Source: Reclinomonas americana ATCC 50394 | Lineage: Eukaryota > Jakobida > Jakobea > Jakobida | DNA length: 44,249 bases | Assembly (NCBI GenBank): GCA_048213135.1 | Contig: PS015546.1 | Coordinates: 6,740-50,988 of the forward strand | Direction of reading: 5' to 3' | Position numbers and translations under genes: made by a program | Notes under the pieces: model-generated | Told to the model about the DNA's origin: nothing | What the model saw: only the letters and a program-made list of their open reading frames with translations | Databases searched by the model: none | Part shown: positions 1-13,100 of the stretch, one piece after another | Layout of the letters: each line of letters starts with the position of its first letter | Position numbering within the stretch: position 1 is the first letter of the stretch

Positions 1-8
1 GAGACGAG

Positions 9-62
9 AGAAGCGAGAGAGAGAGAGAGAGAGTGTTGTGCTCACTCTCACTGTCTCTCTCA
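9..62. repeat. GA/CT simple repeat upstream of the first gene
   Basis: An uninterrupted (GA)n run around positions 17-33 is followed by CT-rich sequence directly before the ATG at 66. It is typical of the simple repeats scattered through introns and 5' regions of this window. Confidence 0.8.
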
Positions 63-65
63 GCG

Positions 66-862
66 ATGGATAAGGTGGACACACTGCCGGAAATGAGCGA
101 ATTCGACGAGGTGCGCGTCTCTCTCTCATCCTCTCTTCCACCTCCTCCTCCTCCTCCTCCTCCCCCCACCACACACTCTTTCTCTCTCCTTCTTCTTCTT
201 CTTCTTCTCTCTCTCTCTCTCACTCCTCAGTTACTCCGATTTCGATATCTCACTCTCCTTTCTCTTGTGTTTGTGCGCGTCTCATTGAGTGGTCACACAG
301 CGCTTCAAGGAGCTGAGAAGAGACCTCGCCAGTGAGCACGTGGCCTCCGGAGGACGCAAGTTCACTGTGCGTCGTGATCAACACACACTCTCTCACTCAC
401 TCTCTTCTCACACTTCTCGATGGCAGTGGCACGGTCGCAAAGTGCGTGGCGATGCGACCGAAGCAGAGCTTGATCAGATCGTGCGACAAGTGGTCATGGA
501 TCCGGTGACAGAGAAGCGCATTGTCGATCAGCTGTTGCGTCACTCGAGGAAGTTAGTTGATCGTTTTTGCTGTTGCTGAGCTGTTGGTGTGCGGGCGACA
601 GGTATGACACTGTCAAGGAGGACATGGAGAGCAACTTGGTGCGCCGCACAGAGAGCACCAAGCGGTCCATGTCGTTCACTGCCAAGGTACCTGGCGTTGT
701 CTGATTGTCGCTGTTCCCTTGTTGCTCACGACTGTGTTTCTTCGCTTTCAGTCGGCGATTCGACGCGGTGTGCAAGAGGCCACCACGCGGCATGTACGAA
801 TGGTGACGACGGATCTGCACCGAGAAGACACGTTTGGCGCCGCAAGAGCCTCCTTTGATTGA
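66..862 (+). CDS. Unrecognised small basic protein, five exons
   Basis: Exons 66-110, 301-366, 427-551, 602-686 and 752-862 join in one frame into a 143-residue protein that starts MDKVDTLPEM and ends GAARASFD. All introns are GT...AG (donors gtgcgc, gtgcgt, gttagt, gtacct) and the exon lengths sum to 432 nt. The product is charged and mostly helical, with Lys/Arg-rich stretches in the middle and second half. I see no signal peptide, membrane segment or cysteine/histidine metal site. I do not recognise the family and assign no function. The gene converges on the RBR ligase gene with only about 160 bp between the two stop codons. The consistent splicing frame is the main reason to call it real; the start is the first ATG after the GA-rich 5' tract and could be revised. 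Confidence 0.6.
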
Positions 863-1023
863 CATGAACACATCGCTTTGTTGCCTCATTTCATTTTTCT
901 GGCGACTAGATAGAGCAAAAGGTGGGAGGAGAGAGTTGTAGGGGTGGGATGCGATGGAGACAAACAGACAAACAAACAAACACACACACACAGAGAGAGC
1001 ACGAGGACGGAGGGAAATACTCC

Positions 1024-3803
1024 TCACTCGGGCAGCACCTGGATACCGGCAATCGGGCACGGAGTGTTGTAATAACCGCATTGTGGTGGGTACGAATCGC
1101 CGACCTTGACCGACAGGCACCGCATGCAGTACTCGGTCTGGCAGTGCTGGCACTTGAGATGCTTGCAGGCATCGGCGTGCTCTGCGCGCGCACGGCACGG
1201 GTGGGTGAGTTGTTGCGGAAGGGGATGAGAGGAGAGGGGAGGGGAGGAGAAGAGAGAGAAAGAGAGGAGAGNNNNNNNNNNNNNNNNNNNNNNNNNNNNN
1301 NNNNNNNNNNNNNNNNNNNNNNNNNNNNNNNNNNNNNNNNNNNNNNNNNNNNNNNNNNNNNNNNNNNNNNNNNNNNNNNNNNNNNNNNNNNNNNNNNNNN
1401 AGAGGAGAGGAGAGAGCACATCACACACACCTTGCACGGCGTGGCATTTGGGGCACGCGCGCGTCGTCGGCACCAGTCCGTGTTGTTGCTCGAAAGGCCA
1501 GATGACCTGCACACAACCACCCACGAAGAGGTCAGCACACAGTGCTTCACCTGCTCTCCCCTGCATCGTCACGCACCTTGCACTGCGCATTCCGCAGCAG
1601 ATCATTTGGCGAGTAGCAATCGCGATTTCCGCAGTGGGTCCGCGAGGAGCCTTCCCACTTCTTCTCGCAGCGCAGGCAGAAATGGGTGTTGCACATGCCG
1701 CACACAGCATCGCGGTCATTAGGGTTGTCGGGCATGCAGGCGGTCTTGCACTGTGCGCACACACACACACACACCACGAGCGTGTCAGCAGCGGGCGTTC
1801 ACATTCGCGCGACAGGAACCAGCCACGCAACTGTTGGGCACGTCTTCACGTTGCCCATCAGGAACTGCTCATTCAGCAACTCGTAGTACGCCATGGACAC
1901 CTGCTCAAAGTTGCGCTGTCCAGCAGCGTGTTGCACCACCACAATCGGGACGACTACGCAAGAGGTTGAGGGGTTAGTCGCCGGCGGGCGAAACAACAAC
2001 TACAAGAGCACAGTCGTACCGGTGCCGCAGTTGGTCTTGGCGCACTGCAGTGCACGAGTCTCTCGTCGCTGCACCTGGCTTCGCAGCAGGTCCTCAATGC
2101 TGCACAAGAATGTGAGAATCGGCGAGTCCAGAAAAAGTGTGGCGCAATTCTATTTCCACCACGCACCACTCATCGCAAATGCCATGTCCACACGACAGGC
2201 GGTAGCAGGCCTTGTCGCGCGCCATGCAGCTGGCACACTGCAGACCAACGGCCAGATCGACACCGGACGGAATCGTGACAATGCGTCGGCGTGATGCCGC
2301 CGTCTGCAGAGACGATTGCGCCTGCGCCGCCGGAGCTGCTGATCGTTACGCACACGTGAGTATCATACACACCGCCACTCAGACACACATGCATACACAC
2401 AAACCTTGTGTGGCCGTTGGAGAGTTGGCGTGGATCGGTGTAATGTCGCTGTGTGCGCGTGTGTGCGTGACATGAGTTTCGATAAAGTGCGGTGCACATC
2501 TTGTGGCGCACGGTTACGCAACGCGTCATCCACCCAGTAGCCCTTTTCTGGTCGCTGCGGACATCCGGCAAGCGCAGCCTGAATCGGGAACGTGCTGCCC
2601 GATCGCAAATCATCGCGGTCCCAGAACACGTAGCTGACGATAACGAAACACATACACGGCCGCGACCCGTAAGACGACTGCATCAAATTCATGTTCTGTA
2701 GAAACCGCGCACTCACCAGGTAGGTGGCACGTCGTCGCGGTGATAGAACGTGCCTTGATCTGTGCGATCGCGCGTAAGCACCAAAAACACGCAGCAGCAA
2801 CAACAACACACGCACACGCAGGCACGCACCGCCCACACGAATGGGTCCGACCGGGCGAATGGCGCGGACACGAGTTCCCGGCACCATCGGACGGCGCGAC
2901 GACGCCGCCGACGAATCATCGTCCGAATCTGCACCACCCGACTCTTGTATCGCCCGCTGCAACATCGTCAAGAACCCATGCAAATCGTCGGCAGCCTGAA
3001 TGATGATGAATACAGCAATAACAATGAGTCAATCACAATGTGCGAAATCGAGAAAGGGGGGTCTTCGGAGTGCGATCTTTCTCGCGAATGTCACTGAACA
3101 ATAGCGTACGACAGTGCCAGACACAGCAGCAGAGTGCGAGCGAGATTCCCGACTGCTCCGCACATGTTGTTTCTCTCATGCGCACCAGTCAAAATAACTC
3201 TCAAGGAATGTGGGAGAGAGAGAGAGAGAGGGAGTGAGTGAGTGTGTGTGCAGGGGAGACAGTGTGTGTGTGCGTGTGTGCAAGGGTGAGATTGTGTGTG
3301 TCCGCGTTCGATCAGTGCTCTCATTCTCGCGTGTCTGCCTCTCTCTCACTCTCCTCTCTCTCTCTCTTCCAGTGCATGTGTGTACACCAGAGCAGTGCGC
3401 GCGCACGAACGCGTCCTCTCACACAGACACATACACACAGACGTCATGACTGGACACCAACTCCGCACACACACACTCAGTGAGACAGAGACACACACGC
3501 AACTGCCTGCTGTGAGGGCCCTGGTGCGGCCTGCTGCTGCTGCGGCGGGCGCGGTCGCGGCGGCAACACCAAGTCCTTGCGCTTCATACACGCATTGCAC
3601 AAGTCAAAGTCGCAGCCCTTGACACAGCGATGCCGCCCAACCGCCGTCACTTGCCCGGGCGACACTTGCCGCGAGCATCCGTCGCAGCGGAAGCCGTAGT
3701 TTCCGGCGTGAGCGGCGTCCTTGAAGCGCTCGTTGAACTTGGGATCGTCGGCGCGGCCGAGAGGGTGAGGGTGCGTGTGGTGCGTGGAGGTGTTGGAGCC
3801 CAT
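1024..3803 (-). CDS. RBR (RING1-IBR-RING2) E3 ubiquitin ligase with N-terminal zinc finger
   Basis: Eleven exons (3803-3504, 2995-2830, 2759-2717, 2633-2523, 2448-2405, 2335-2167, 2099-2020, 1953-1832, 1750-1577, 1506-1431, 1181-1024) join in frame to 480 residues. RING1 has C255/C258, C270-x-H272, C275/C278 and C297/C302. The IBR includes C343/C346, C362/C365 and C370/C373. RING2 has C421/C424, C439/C442 and C447/C450. C434, in ACKHLKC, sits at the position of the catalytic cysteine of HHARI-type RBR ligases, so an E2-to-Cys-to-substrate ubiquitin transfer is expected. The N-terminus MGSNTS fits an N-myristoylation signal. Residues 40-72 form a ZZ-like zinc finger (C40, C43, C60, C64, C69, C72). 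Residues about 135-185 (GDQGTFYH, then CYVFWD) look like a small beta-barrel resembling MIB/HERC2 or SH3-like modules. The family is certain; the N-terminal module names and substrate are not. The intron at 1182-1430 contains an assembly gap. Confidence 0.92.
1272..1400. other. Assembly gap (129 N) inside an intron of the RBR gene
   Basis: A run of N is flanked on both sides by GGAGA/GAGAGG-type purine-rich repeat on the plus strand. It lies between the last two exons of the RBR ligase, so no coding sequence needs to be missing, although the real intron length is unknown. Confidence 0.95.
3233..3375. repeat. GT- and CT-rich microsatellite in RBR intron 1
   Basis: The 508-nt first intron of the RBR gene (2996-3503) holds GAGAGA, GTGTGTG and CTCTCTC runs. 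I see no coding exon within it. Confidence 0.75.
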
Positions 3804-4105
3804 CTGTCACTCTCTTACTCACACACACTCACTGCGTGGAAGACAGCAAGAAGCAAGTGGGTTCGAGACTGTGAGAGAGGCGGCGCGTGTGTCGAAGTTT
3901 TTCCGTCAAATGTGCACCTCAACTCTGTTCGCTAGCTGCGTGGCGGAGGAGTGTACGCGAGGGTGTGCGAGTGGACAGCGACGATGCCTTGTTGCCCTCT
4001 CGCAAACACCACAAAGAGAGACACAAGAACGTCTAATGGATCGCAGGACGTGCATGACACGCAACCTTACACAACAACTTTGTTTCATTAACAATAAACA
4101 GTGCA
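3804..4105. other. Intergenic: BLTP1 3' flank and RBR promoter; possible 3'-UTR intron
   Basis: Both flanking genes are on the minus strand, so this holds the 3' untranslated region of BLTP1 and the promoter of the RBR gene. On the minus strand, GTTGCGTG at 4065 has the form of the common donor of this genome. A good acceptor (GCCACGCAG) lies about 130 nt further on, ending near 3936. A 3'-UTR intron is therefore possible. No open frame of interest is seen. Confidence 0.4.
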
Positions 4106-7100
4106 TTAGGGGGCCGAGGTGAACGACTCGTCGAGGGAGGCGTCTCCGGCGGCGGCGTTTGCGGCTGCGGCGACGGAGGCGTCGTCGGTGGCGCCGTAGA
4201 CGGTGGCGAGGCGATCGAGCATGTGTGAGGTGGCTTGGCAGGCGGTGAGGAGCTCGAGCATGCTGCCGTTGAGGACGCGGAAGATGAAGACGCCAATGTG
4301 CTGGCGGCGGTCGAGGCCGGTGTAGTATTCGATGGATTTGCCGAGCACGCTGGTGGCGTCGCCGAGGGCCGACAGGCGCGGATCAAAGAGGAAGTTGACG
4401 AATTCCAGCTCGTAGTCGCTGACGGCCTTGGCGGTGGAGGGTGCGGCGGTGGTGGCCGGCGAGGCGCCACTGCCTGTGCTGTGGCTGGCGCCGCCGGCAC
4501 TGCTGGCGCCTCCTCCGTTGGTCGGCGTCTGCATGGTGCTGGACGAGGCGAACGAGCTCGGCGTGAGGGCAGAGGCCGCGGCCAGTGACGTGCTGCTGCC
4601 GCCGCCTCCGCCACCGCCGGCACTGCCAGGAACAGTGCTGCGCGACGACTGCAACGCGGCCGCGTAGGTAAGCTGGCGCTTGACGGCGGCGATCATGTTG
4701 CGCACGCGGGTGTTGAGGCGCGGGATCTTGGTGAGGTTGGTGGTCACAAAGATCGGCCGCTCAAACGCACTCTCCAAGTCCACCAGCACTCGCTCCGCGG
4801 CGTCGTAGTAGTGCGAAAACACATTGATCTTCGCATCGGGGATCTCCACCAGCCGCTGATCACTCTTGCCCTCCTTGCTCTGCACCACCACCACGAAATA
4901 GTATGAGAATGCATGCGCACCACCACCGTACACATGGCAAGCGACGCACGCACGCACCTCGAAGAACACGAGTTTCTCCAGCACAAACACGGTGCCGGAG
5001 AGGCGGTCCCAGACCACGTCGTCGGTGGGCGCCATCACCTTTTGTCCAAAGTTGGCCTCCAGCAGCTTCAAACTCACCGTGTACGTTGGCTCGGTACTGC
5101 TGCCAGTGCCGCCACTCGCCGACGCGCTGCTGCCGCCACCAGCCGCCATGTGCGGCAGCACCGCCACCGACAGGTTCGTCAGCATGATCACGACTTCGCC
5201 GCGCAGTGAACGCGCGTTCGCGGCTTCGGTGGCCGACGCCGAGTCGAGCGTACCGCCGCCCGCCTCGTGCGACACACGGCTGTCGTCAGCCGTGTCTCCG
5301 TCGCCGTCGCCGAGGTCCGGCACGGTGATGGTGGTGTGGTACCGCTTCTTGGACAACCGCAATGTGCTGGCCGAGAGCGGCTCCACCCCGATCGCCGGTG
5401 TGCTCGCCGACGACAGCATGCCGTGCACATGCGCAGCGCCAGCGCCGGTCGCCCGCGACAACATACCGAGCACGCCACCGGAATGACCACCGCCGCCGCC
5501 ACCCACACCGTTTCCACCATGGCCGACAGCACCGCCGCCGCCGCCACTGTTGCTACCGCCACCAGCACCTCCACTGCCACGCGGCACGGTGTTGGTACTG
5601 AATCGGTGCGTGCGCTCGCGCTCGAGCACACTTTGCACGGATTTGACGGCATGGTCATGCGCATCGACCACCATCTTGCTCACACTGTGTTGCGATAGAT
5701 GAGTGCGCCACGATGAAGCACGAGAAGCACAAGCAATCATAATAGAGCTGCCTCACCGGGATCCCACGGCAATCAGTTCAAACGCATTCGTCGCGACCTC
5801 CACGCGAATGCCGTCGGAGATCACACGAGCCTTGAGCCACACCGACTCGCTGCCCTGCAGCAGATCGTCGCGATACTTGACCACCTGCTGCTGCGCCGAC
5901 AGCGACAACACACTGGCACCCTCGTACTGCACGTCGGCACGAATGTGGTTGACGGCGGCAAAGCACACATTCAGCACTCGCTTGCCCGACATGTCCACGT
6001 CCACCGGTCGGCGAATAACACCAATGCCGACACTGGTCACCGCGAGACTGCCGCTCAGCGAGCCCGCCAGCTCTGCCGCCGCGCGCAATACGGTGGCTCG
6101 GAAGGCCGAAATGCGCGTGCCCTCAGTCGGATCCTCGTACCGACTGTGTGAAGCGGATGAGTTTGAGGGGGAGGGGGCAGTTAGAAGGAACAAATCATGT
6201 GGGGACGCAACAGCTTCAGCTCGCAACCAATGTTGCTAAAGGTGGTGACCTGATGGCCGATACCGCGAACCGTGGTGTCGATCTTCACCTCGCCCAACAT
6301 GATGTTCACAAGCAGTGGCATCTGTGACGAAATGAACACGCCCCGGGCAGCCTCGGCAGCCGACACGGTTGCCGCGGGTGACGCTGGACCCACCGGTGCC
6401 ACAACTGCGCACAGACGCATCGTGAGTGCCTTGACAATTGGGTTAGGAGAGAGCAACAACGCAACATGCTCCCCCGGCACCGCGCGCAGAGGTTGGTGTG
6501 GACCGACGGCGCGCCCGATCTCTGTCGAGAGACTCGTACATGCGCGCCTCCACATTTGTCTTCAGCGGCGACCTGCAAGAGAGTGTGTGGTACATTCCGT
6601 GTGAACAAACGGCACGCACCAAGAAGAAAATGCCTGTTGGACAAGCAACGACGCAACGTAATGGACTTGCCGCCCTGTGCACCATGTAGCAGACTGCCGA
6701 CCTCGTCTGTGACCTTGCCGAGAATGTGTCGTGCCTCCAGCGCCTTGGCCTTCCACAGCTCCAAGAAGCGGAAAAAGCGACCGCTCTCCTCCAACTTGCA
6801 CGCCACTCGCACGTGATGCATGGCCGACAGCAGGAACACCACCGGCACCTCCTCGCCGGCCACATCGGCAACCTACACGAATGCGCGTGGTCAGGAGACG
6901 TTTCCACATGCTCGTGTGCTGCACGGACACCGCTCACCCTGTGCGAGTGCGTGTTCCATCCGGTGATCTGCACGTCGAAGAAACCCTGCTGACGGTTCTG
7001 CAAGTCGTACAACTGCGCCACCACAGAATCAAACGGTGAGGAACATGAAACAAGCACCACAGATGGTTGCCGTCGCCGCAACTTGCAACACGATTGACGG

Positions 7101-10100
7101 CACAGTTGCCTCCATGATGCTCATCTGCAACATGGCCTCCTGCACGCCACCAGAAATCGCCATGCGCAGCGCATCGTCGTCGTTGCCAATGTGCAAGCTA
7201 CGCAGCCCGTCAACATGTCAACGAAACAGCTCACACGCACACTCTCAATATAGATTATCACACACTCGCACACAACTCCAACACAATGTCGAACGTCGGC
7301 TGCGTGGTGAGCTGAATGTGAATCGGCGACAGGCGCACCAGAAGCGACAGAGACGACTCTGCATGCCAATAAAGTGAGCAAATGACAACACGACGAGATT
7401 GTAGAGAGGGACTCTTTCGTGCGCACCGATCGAATCCTTTCGCCGCGGAGTCGGCTGCACACACGCCACAAATGAGGCGACTGCCCAGACAAATCAATTT
7501 GACAAACAAAGTCTGCTTACCTGCACCACACGTGTCGGCTTTGGCGCCACCGCGGACAGTTCATCGTACGCCATCATGTGCATTCGCAACGCACGCGCCG
7601 ACCGACTCAGCAAATCATCGTCCGGCAGGTAGTCGCTGGCGGCGAGCGGCTGCATGGACTGTGAACGACCGTGCGTGCGACGCCGTGGAATGCCCGGTTC
7701 GTGATCCTCCACCCAGTGACGCCAGCGATTCACCGTCTCCACGGTCCAACTCAACGGCCAAGCAAAGCCGGCGACTTGCGGTCGCGGCTGCGCCACACGC
7801 CGACCGAGCTCAGTCATGACGCGGAAGTACAGTTGGCGAGCTCGACGCAGGCGGCGAATGCGCACCACTGCAGAGAGTGAGACGTGTGAGCACATGTAGG
7901 TATGACGAATGCATGCGCCTCCCAACGTCGTACCTCGGCGTTGCAAGGCAATCTGGTTCGCACCACGCGTGACAGAGACCAGCGACAAGTTGTGCAGATC
8001 CACAATGTCAGTGGCCGTGCCACGTCGCTGAAGGATCTTGCGACGGCGAGAGGAACTGTGTGCTCCCACACGCCAGTGAGCAAAAGAAAGCGCGACACCA
8101 AAAAAACATGAACATGGCCACATACTCACCGCTCCAACATGCACTGCTTCGTCTCCTCGACAAAGATCATCATGAGAGGCGAGAAGACAAACGGCTGGAA
8201 CTCCACATCCAGGCTGCACGTGATACGACCGGAGGCTCCGTCATCCTCAAACAACAACGGCGGCAAGTCTGCGTCCTGGTTCGGGTCACTCATTCGACTC
8301 CAATCGCTGTGATGCACTCGTGAGCTGTTGTCTCTCCATGATCACCACCACCACAACAACAGCAACACGCAACCCAGAGTCGAAAACGCCACCGGAGGTG
8401 TTGCCGAAAGTGCCCCGCGCCGCACCACCAGAGGGCGGAGGCGGGATGCTGAACGCACTGGCCGTGTCGCCCGACAACACATCGTCTTCCATCCCCGCAT
8501 CAAGCTCCGCTCCGAGATCCGAAGCCGCCGCCGCAGCCGCTGCTGATGCCGTCGGGTTGCGTCGCGAGCCGAACGACTCCGAAGTCGAACCACTCGACAG
8601 GTCGTCCTCGGTGGCACCCCCCGAACGGTCGGGTCGAGTGCGTTCACGCCGCCGCAACTCGGCCACATTCCAGTACTGCGACAACAGCGACCGTCAGTCT
8701 CTTGAAATAACAACACATACGATGCAGTTGGTATGAAAGCGTACCCGAGCGCTGAGTGTAATGTGAGGCAGTGGCAGGTTGAGAATGTGACGGCGCTCCT
8801 CCTCGGCCAACCGCTTGCCGTCGCGGTACTTTTGCACCTCCTGATGCAACGAACTGCAGACGACGTTGCCGCGATCGAGAATGCACACCAAGTCGAGCGA
8901 TATCGACAGAGGAGACTCGTCGTACGACACGGGCTGACGCGGTGTTGCGCCGAGTGCCGCCGGCTTGGCGCCTGCGACCACATTCGGCGACCGCGCGGAC
9001 GATCCGGGCAGGCCAACGTAGTTGACACCATTCGACACCTCCAGCGCCTGCACCCGCTCGGCGCCGGCCACTGCCACTGCCGCCGCGCGAGCCACATACA
9101 CATCGTGCAGCAACTCCTGCGACAGCCGGTACAGTCGGCGGGTGGAGTCGCCACCCTGCGGCAACACCAGGTGCGGTGCCGCCGTCTGCAACAAAAAAAT
9201 GAGCCATTCATTTGGCGACAGGCACCGAGATGAGGAAGACGACATACCAGCAGCGAAAAGTCCTCGATCAAGTTGACCACCTGCGGCGCCACGTCGGCAT
9301 TCAGGCGTACTTCGGGACCCTTGACGTAAATCTCAGCGGCTGCGTCAATCTGTCGTCGATACCGCTTCACGTGGACGTCGACGTAGCCGTTCTGGAAGAG
9401 CACGCGGTTCTGTGCGCGTGAGCCGTCGTGCGCGGTGGGTGGATGCGCCAGCATGCGCTCGGAATCCGTCGGTATGAAGGCTTCCACTTGCTGGAACGTG
9501 CAGCGACCGACCAGAATCGACGACACATGTCGCTTGCGATTACCGCGGCGCGTCAACGTGGTACTCGTGGCGCTCTCCGTGCGTGACGAGAGCTCCACAG
9601 CGCGAGCGTACATGACGAGCGAGGCACCGCGATTGTCGGCACCCAGACCGGGAGCGGCCTTGTTCTCCAAACAGAACGGCAAACTGAACGAGGAGCTCGA
9701 GATGCGCAGCACGAGTGACGACTTGACGTCGGCCGGTACGGCACCCGCCTGCAGAGAAGGGTGCACAAGTCAGGCACATCGCGAACGAACACCGTGGCAC
9801 GCAGTGAGAACAGACAAACCTCGCGAATACCCTGCTGAAGCCGCTGCTGGAGGCCACTGACCTCTCGTTGCACCTCAGCAAAGGCTTCGTTGACAGCGTG
9901 CGCTTCGCGAGCCAGCTCGGCGTGCTGCTGTTGTATGGCGTCTCGGAACTGCACACACAGTTTCAGCCTCTCAACGCACACATGGTAAGAGGAGAAAATA
10001 CGTAACTCGCGAAAAGGACGAGGAAAAGTAGCGCGAGAGGTACATCATAAAGTAGATGCCCTCGCTGCGCAGCATGCAGTGCGGCTGTCGAATCTCGATC

Positions 10101-13100
10101 AGCAGCTTGTTGTTGCACTCATCGTCGAGCAAGCGGCCGGGTCGCTGACTGGTACTGGCGGGATCGTCGGAGAACAGCAGCGATTCCTCGCTCCGTGGCA
10201 CGCGCGCCGCACGCATGGCACGGTTCACCAGTCGGCGACTCGGCACGAAGCGCGAGTAAAAGTTGCGCACCAAGACTGTCGTGTTGCCGCGCGCCCAGAT
10301 GACACACTCGGGTGCGCTGGCGCCAGGAGCCGTGCGATCAAGTGCACTCGGATCGATGAGCCACAAACGGAGGCCGCCACGCTTCGTGTCCGCACTCCAG
10401 TACACGCGCGACGAGTCCAGGCTCTGATCTGGAGTGGGGAGAGCGCCGGCCAGGAGGATGCTCGCCGCCGGGCGGATGCACACCAGCGGATTCGCTCGGT
10501 GCTGCACAGACAAACCGAGAGCACCCGTGTCGCAAACGACAGCCACTGGCGGAACCGTGAACACCAACTGCAGTCCGCCCAGTTCCACATTCAGCGACAG
10601 GTTGAGGCGGTGCTTCAGGTCCAGGTCGACCAGCTCGTACATGAGACCGTCGGGTGTCATTGTTTGCACCAGCCGACCGCGACCACCGTTCGCTTGCGCG
10701 CCACTCGGCGGCTGCGGCGAGAACGGATCACCGTATCCCGAGCCGCCAGCTTCTGCAAAATCGCCCTGACCCATCGACGCCGGCGACGAGTCCAGCGCAC
10801 CACGACTCTGTGAGGCCGACAAAGTGACATTGGCCTTTTGCGGTGGCGAGGTGGCCATCGACGGTGGACTCAGCTGCGCCCCTCCCGACGCCAGCGGCGA
10901 CAACACGCCCAGCACACTGCCTCGGCTGCCACTTCTGCGTTCCTGCAGGTCGCGACGCATGGCCGCACCTGCTTCTGCGAGCTGTGCATGCAGCTGTCAG
11001 CTGCTCGTACTGCCCAGAAAAACTTGCAGGGAGGGATTGAGCACGTACTTCGTTCACGTCCTCGATCAGACTGCGGTGGAGCGTCAGCAGCGACTGGAGG
11101 AACTCGCCGGAGAACGAGTTGATGATCGGCTCCACATGCACCGACACATTGGCAGTGACCACATCGTGCACCACCACTGGTCGTCCGTCCAGCCCGAATC
11201 GCGACACTGACGGATCTCGCTCAGATGTGCCGTCAGAAGTGACAACTGCACCCGAGCAGCTCAGCAACAAACCCCGACAAAGACAAACAATGTGTGTGCG
11301 TACCATCGTCAACCATGGCGTTCCACGCAGCACCGCTGGCTCCGTGGGCCTGGGCAGGTCGCGAACTGCCACCGGTCTCGAGCACCTCAATGTCCTCCAA
11401 CGAGAACTCGCCACCAGCAACAATGCTCGGCATCTGGAACACGCGATGGAAGCTGCGACGGAGTCACGCACATCAGCAATCAACAGAAGAAACAACAACA
11501 GCAACAACTCTCGTCATCAACTCACCTGCCGGCGACGGCTTGCGAGTGGCTGAATTGCAGGAAGCTCTTGTGCACGGATGCGAAGAGAGTGGCGCGCCGC
11601 GGCGCACCGAAATACGAAGCCTGAGCGCCGATGCGTTGGAGTCCCACACGCAGCGTGAGATTCTTCGTCAGGTGCACCACCACGTTCACGTCAGTGAAGG
11701 CCACCGACACGTGTACGGTGAGGTGCGATCCGCTTGGCACGCGATGCGATCCAGGTCGGATCTGAATCGCGCTGTCCGTCAGATCCCACAAGTCTGCCGC
11801 CTGCGACGACGTCGTGGTGCTGCTTCCACCAATGCCGGCATCCGACATTGGGTCGTCGGTGCTCGCCAGGTCCAAGTCAACGTCGTCGTCGGTGGCCACA
11901 TCCACGCCCCCGTACGCATCCATGGCTGTCTCCACAAAGCGCGCACGCCGCGGTACAGGGCTCTGGTCGGCGAAACGCACACGACCGAGACCTTCGTTTC
12001 CGCCCGCGACACCACCCTTGCCAGGCTGGCGACTGGCCTGCGGCTGCGACGGCGACGGTGGTTGCCGCTGCTGGTGCTGTTGGTGCTGCTGGTGCTGCTG
12101 GTGCTGTTGGTGATGTTGGTGGTGCTGGTGATGATGCTGCTGCGCGTGGTGATGGCGCTGCTGATGAGCGGCGTCAGCATGCTGCAGTGCGACGTCGTTC
12201 TGCAAATCGAGGCTCAAGCGAGCGTGCGATCCACCCTGACCGCCATTGGCCAGATCCGCAGCCGCCGAGGCCGACTGTGGCATGAGTGACGCTCGCCGCT
12301 GCAACTCGTCGAGCGTGCTGGTCACGGCATTGGCCATGGACTGCCAGCGCTCCACAAATGTCTGCAGCGCACGCAGTGACTCCTGCCAGCTCTTCAGCGT
12401 GGGCACCTCCGACTCGGGACCACGCAGACACAGCATAAAGGTGAGAGTGCGCTGGCGTCGCAGGGCGGCCAACGACGACAGTCGCTTGACGTGGAAGGAG
12501 CGCCGCTTGCCACCCGACATGAGACCCTGCAGGGTGAGAAGTGAGACACCCCTCCTTGTCATCAGCCAACACAGACACCCAACTGTTGGCTCATTGAGAA
12601 GTGCGTCATGCTGCTCATCATCCGAGGCGGCGGCCCCCGCGTGACCACCCACACCGTCAACGTTGACACCGTGGTGCGTTGTCGCCAGTGACGACTCCAC
12701 CGCGTCCATTGACGGCGATGACACCGCCACGTGGAAGAACACATCGGTCAGCATGCTGCGGAACACGGGCAGATCGGCACTGCTGCCAGCCGGTCGTCTG
12801 TGATACAACAACAAAACAACCCTTTTAGCGAAGACAGAGAGACGCACACGAACGCGCATTGCGACGCAACAGCGCCGTTGGCTGGTACTCGTACTGCAAG
12901 ACCAAGCGCTGAATCTGCAAGTGCGAGAACAGCAGCACATCCACGTCACGGCCGAGTGGCAACTCGCCCGGCAGCTGGTAGTCGACCAGCGTGTTCTGGC
13001 CATGGCTGACCAGCACATCCAGTCCCGACACCTGTCCAATCATGTCAGCGGTCAAAGCGAAAATGATCACCATCGTCAGCATCGCTACACCAACCTCCAG

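Noticed and set aside
2453-2522. Coding continuation of RBR exon 4 (RNRAPQDVHRTLSKLM)
   Set aside because: Reading on leads to a 23-nt impossible intron or a frame conflict; the GTTGCG donor at 2522 joins the next exon in the RING1 frame.
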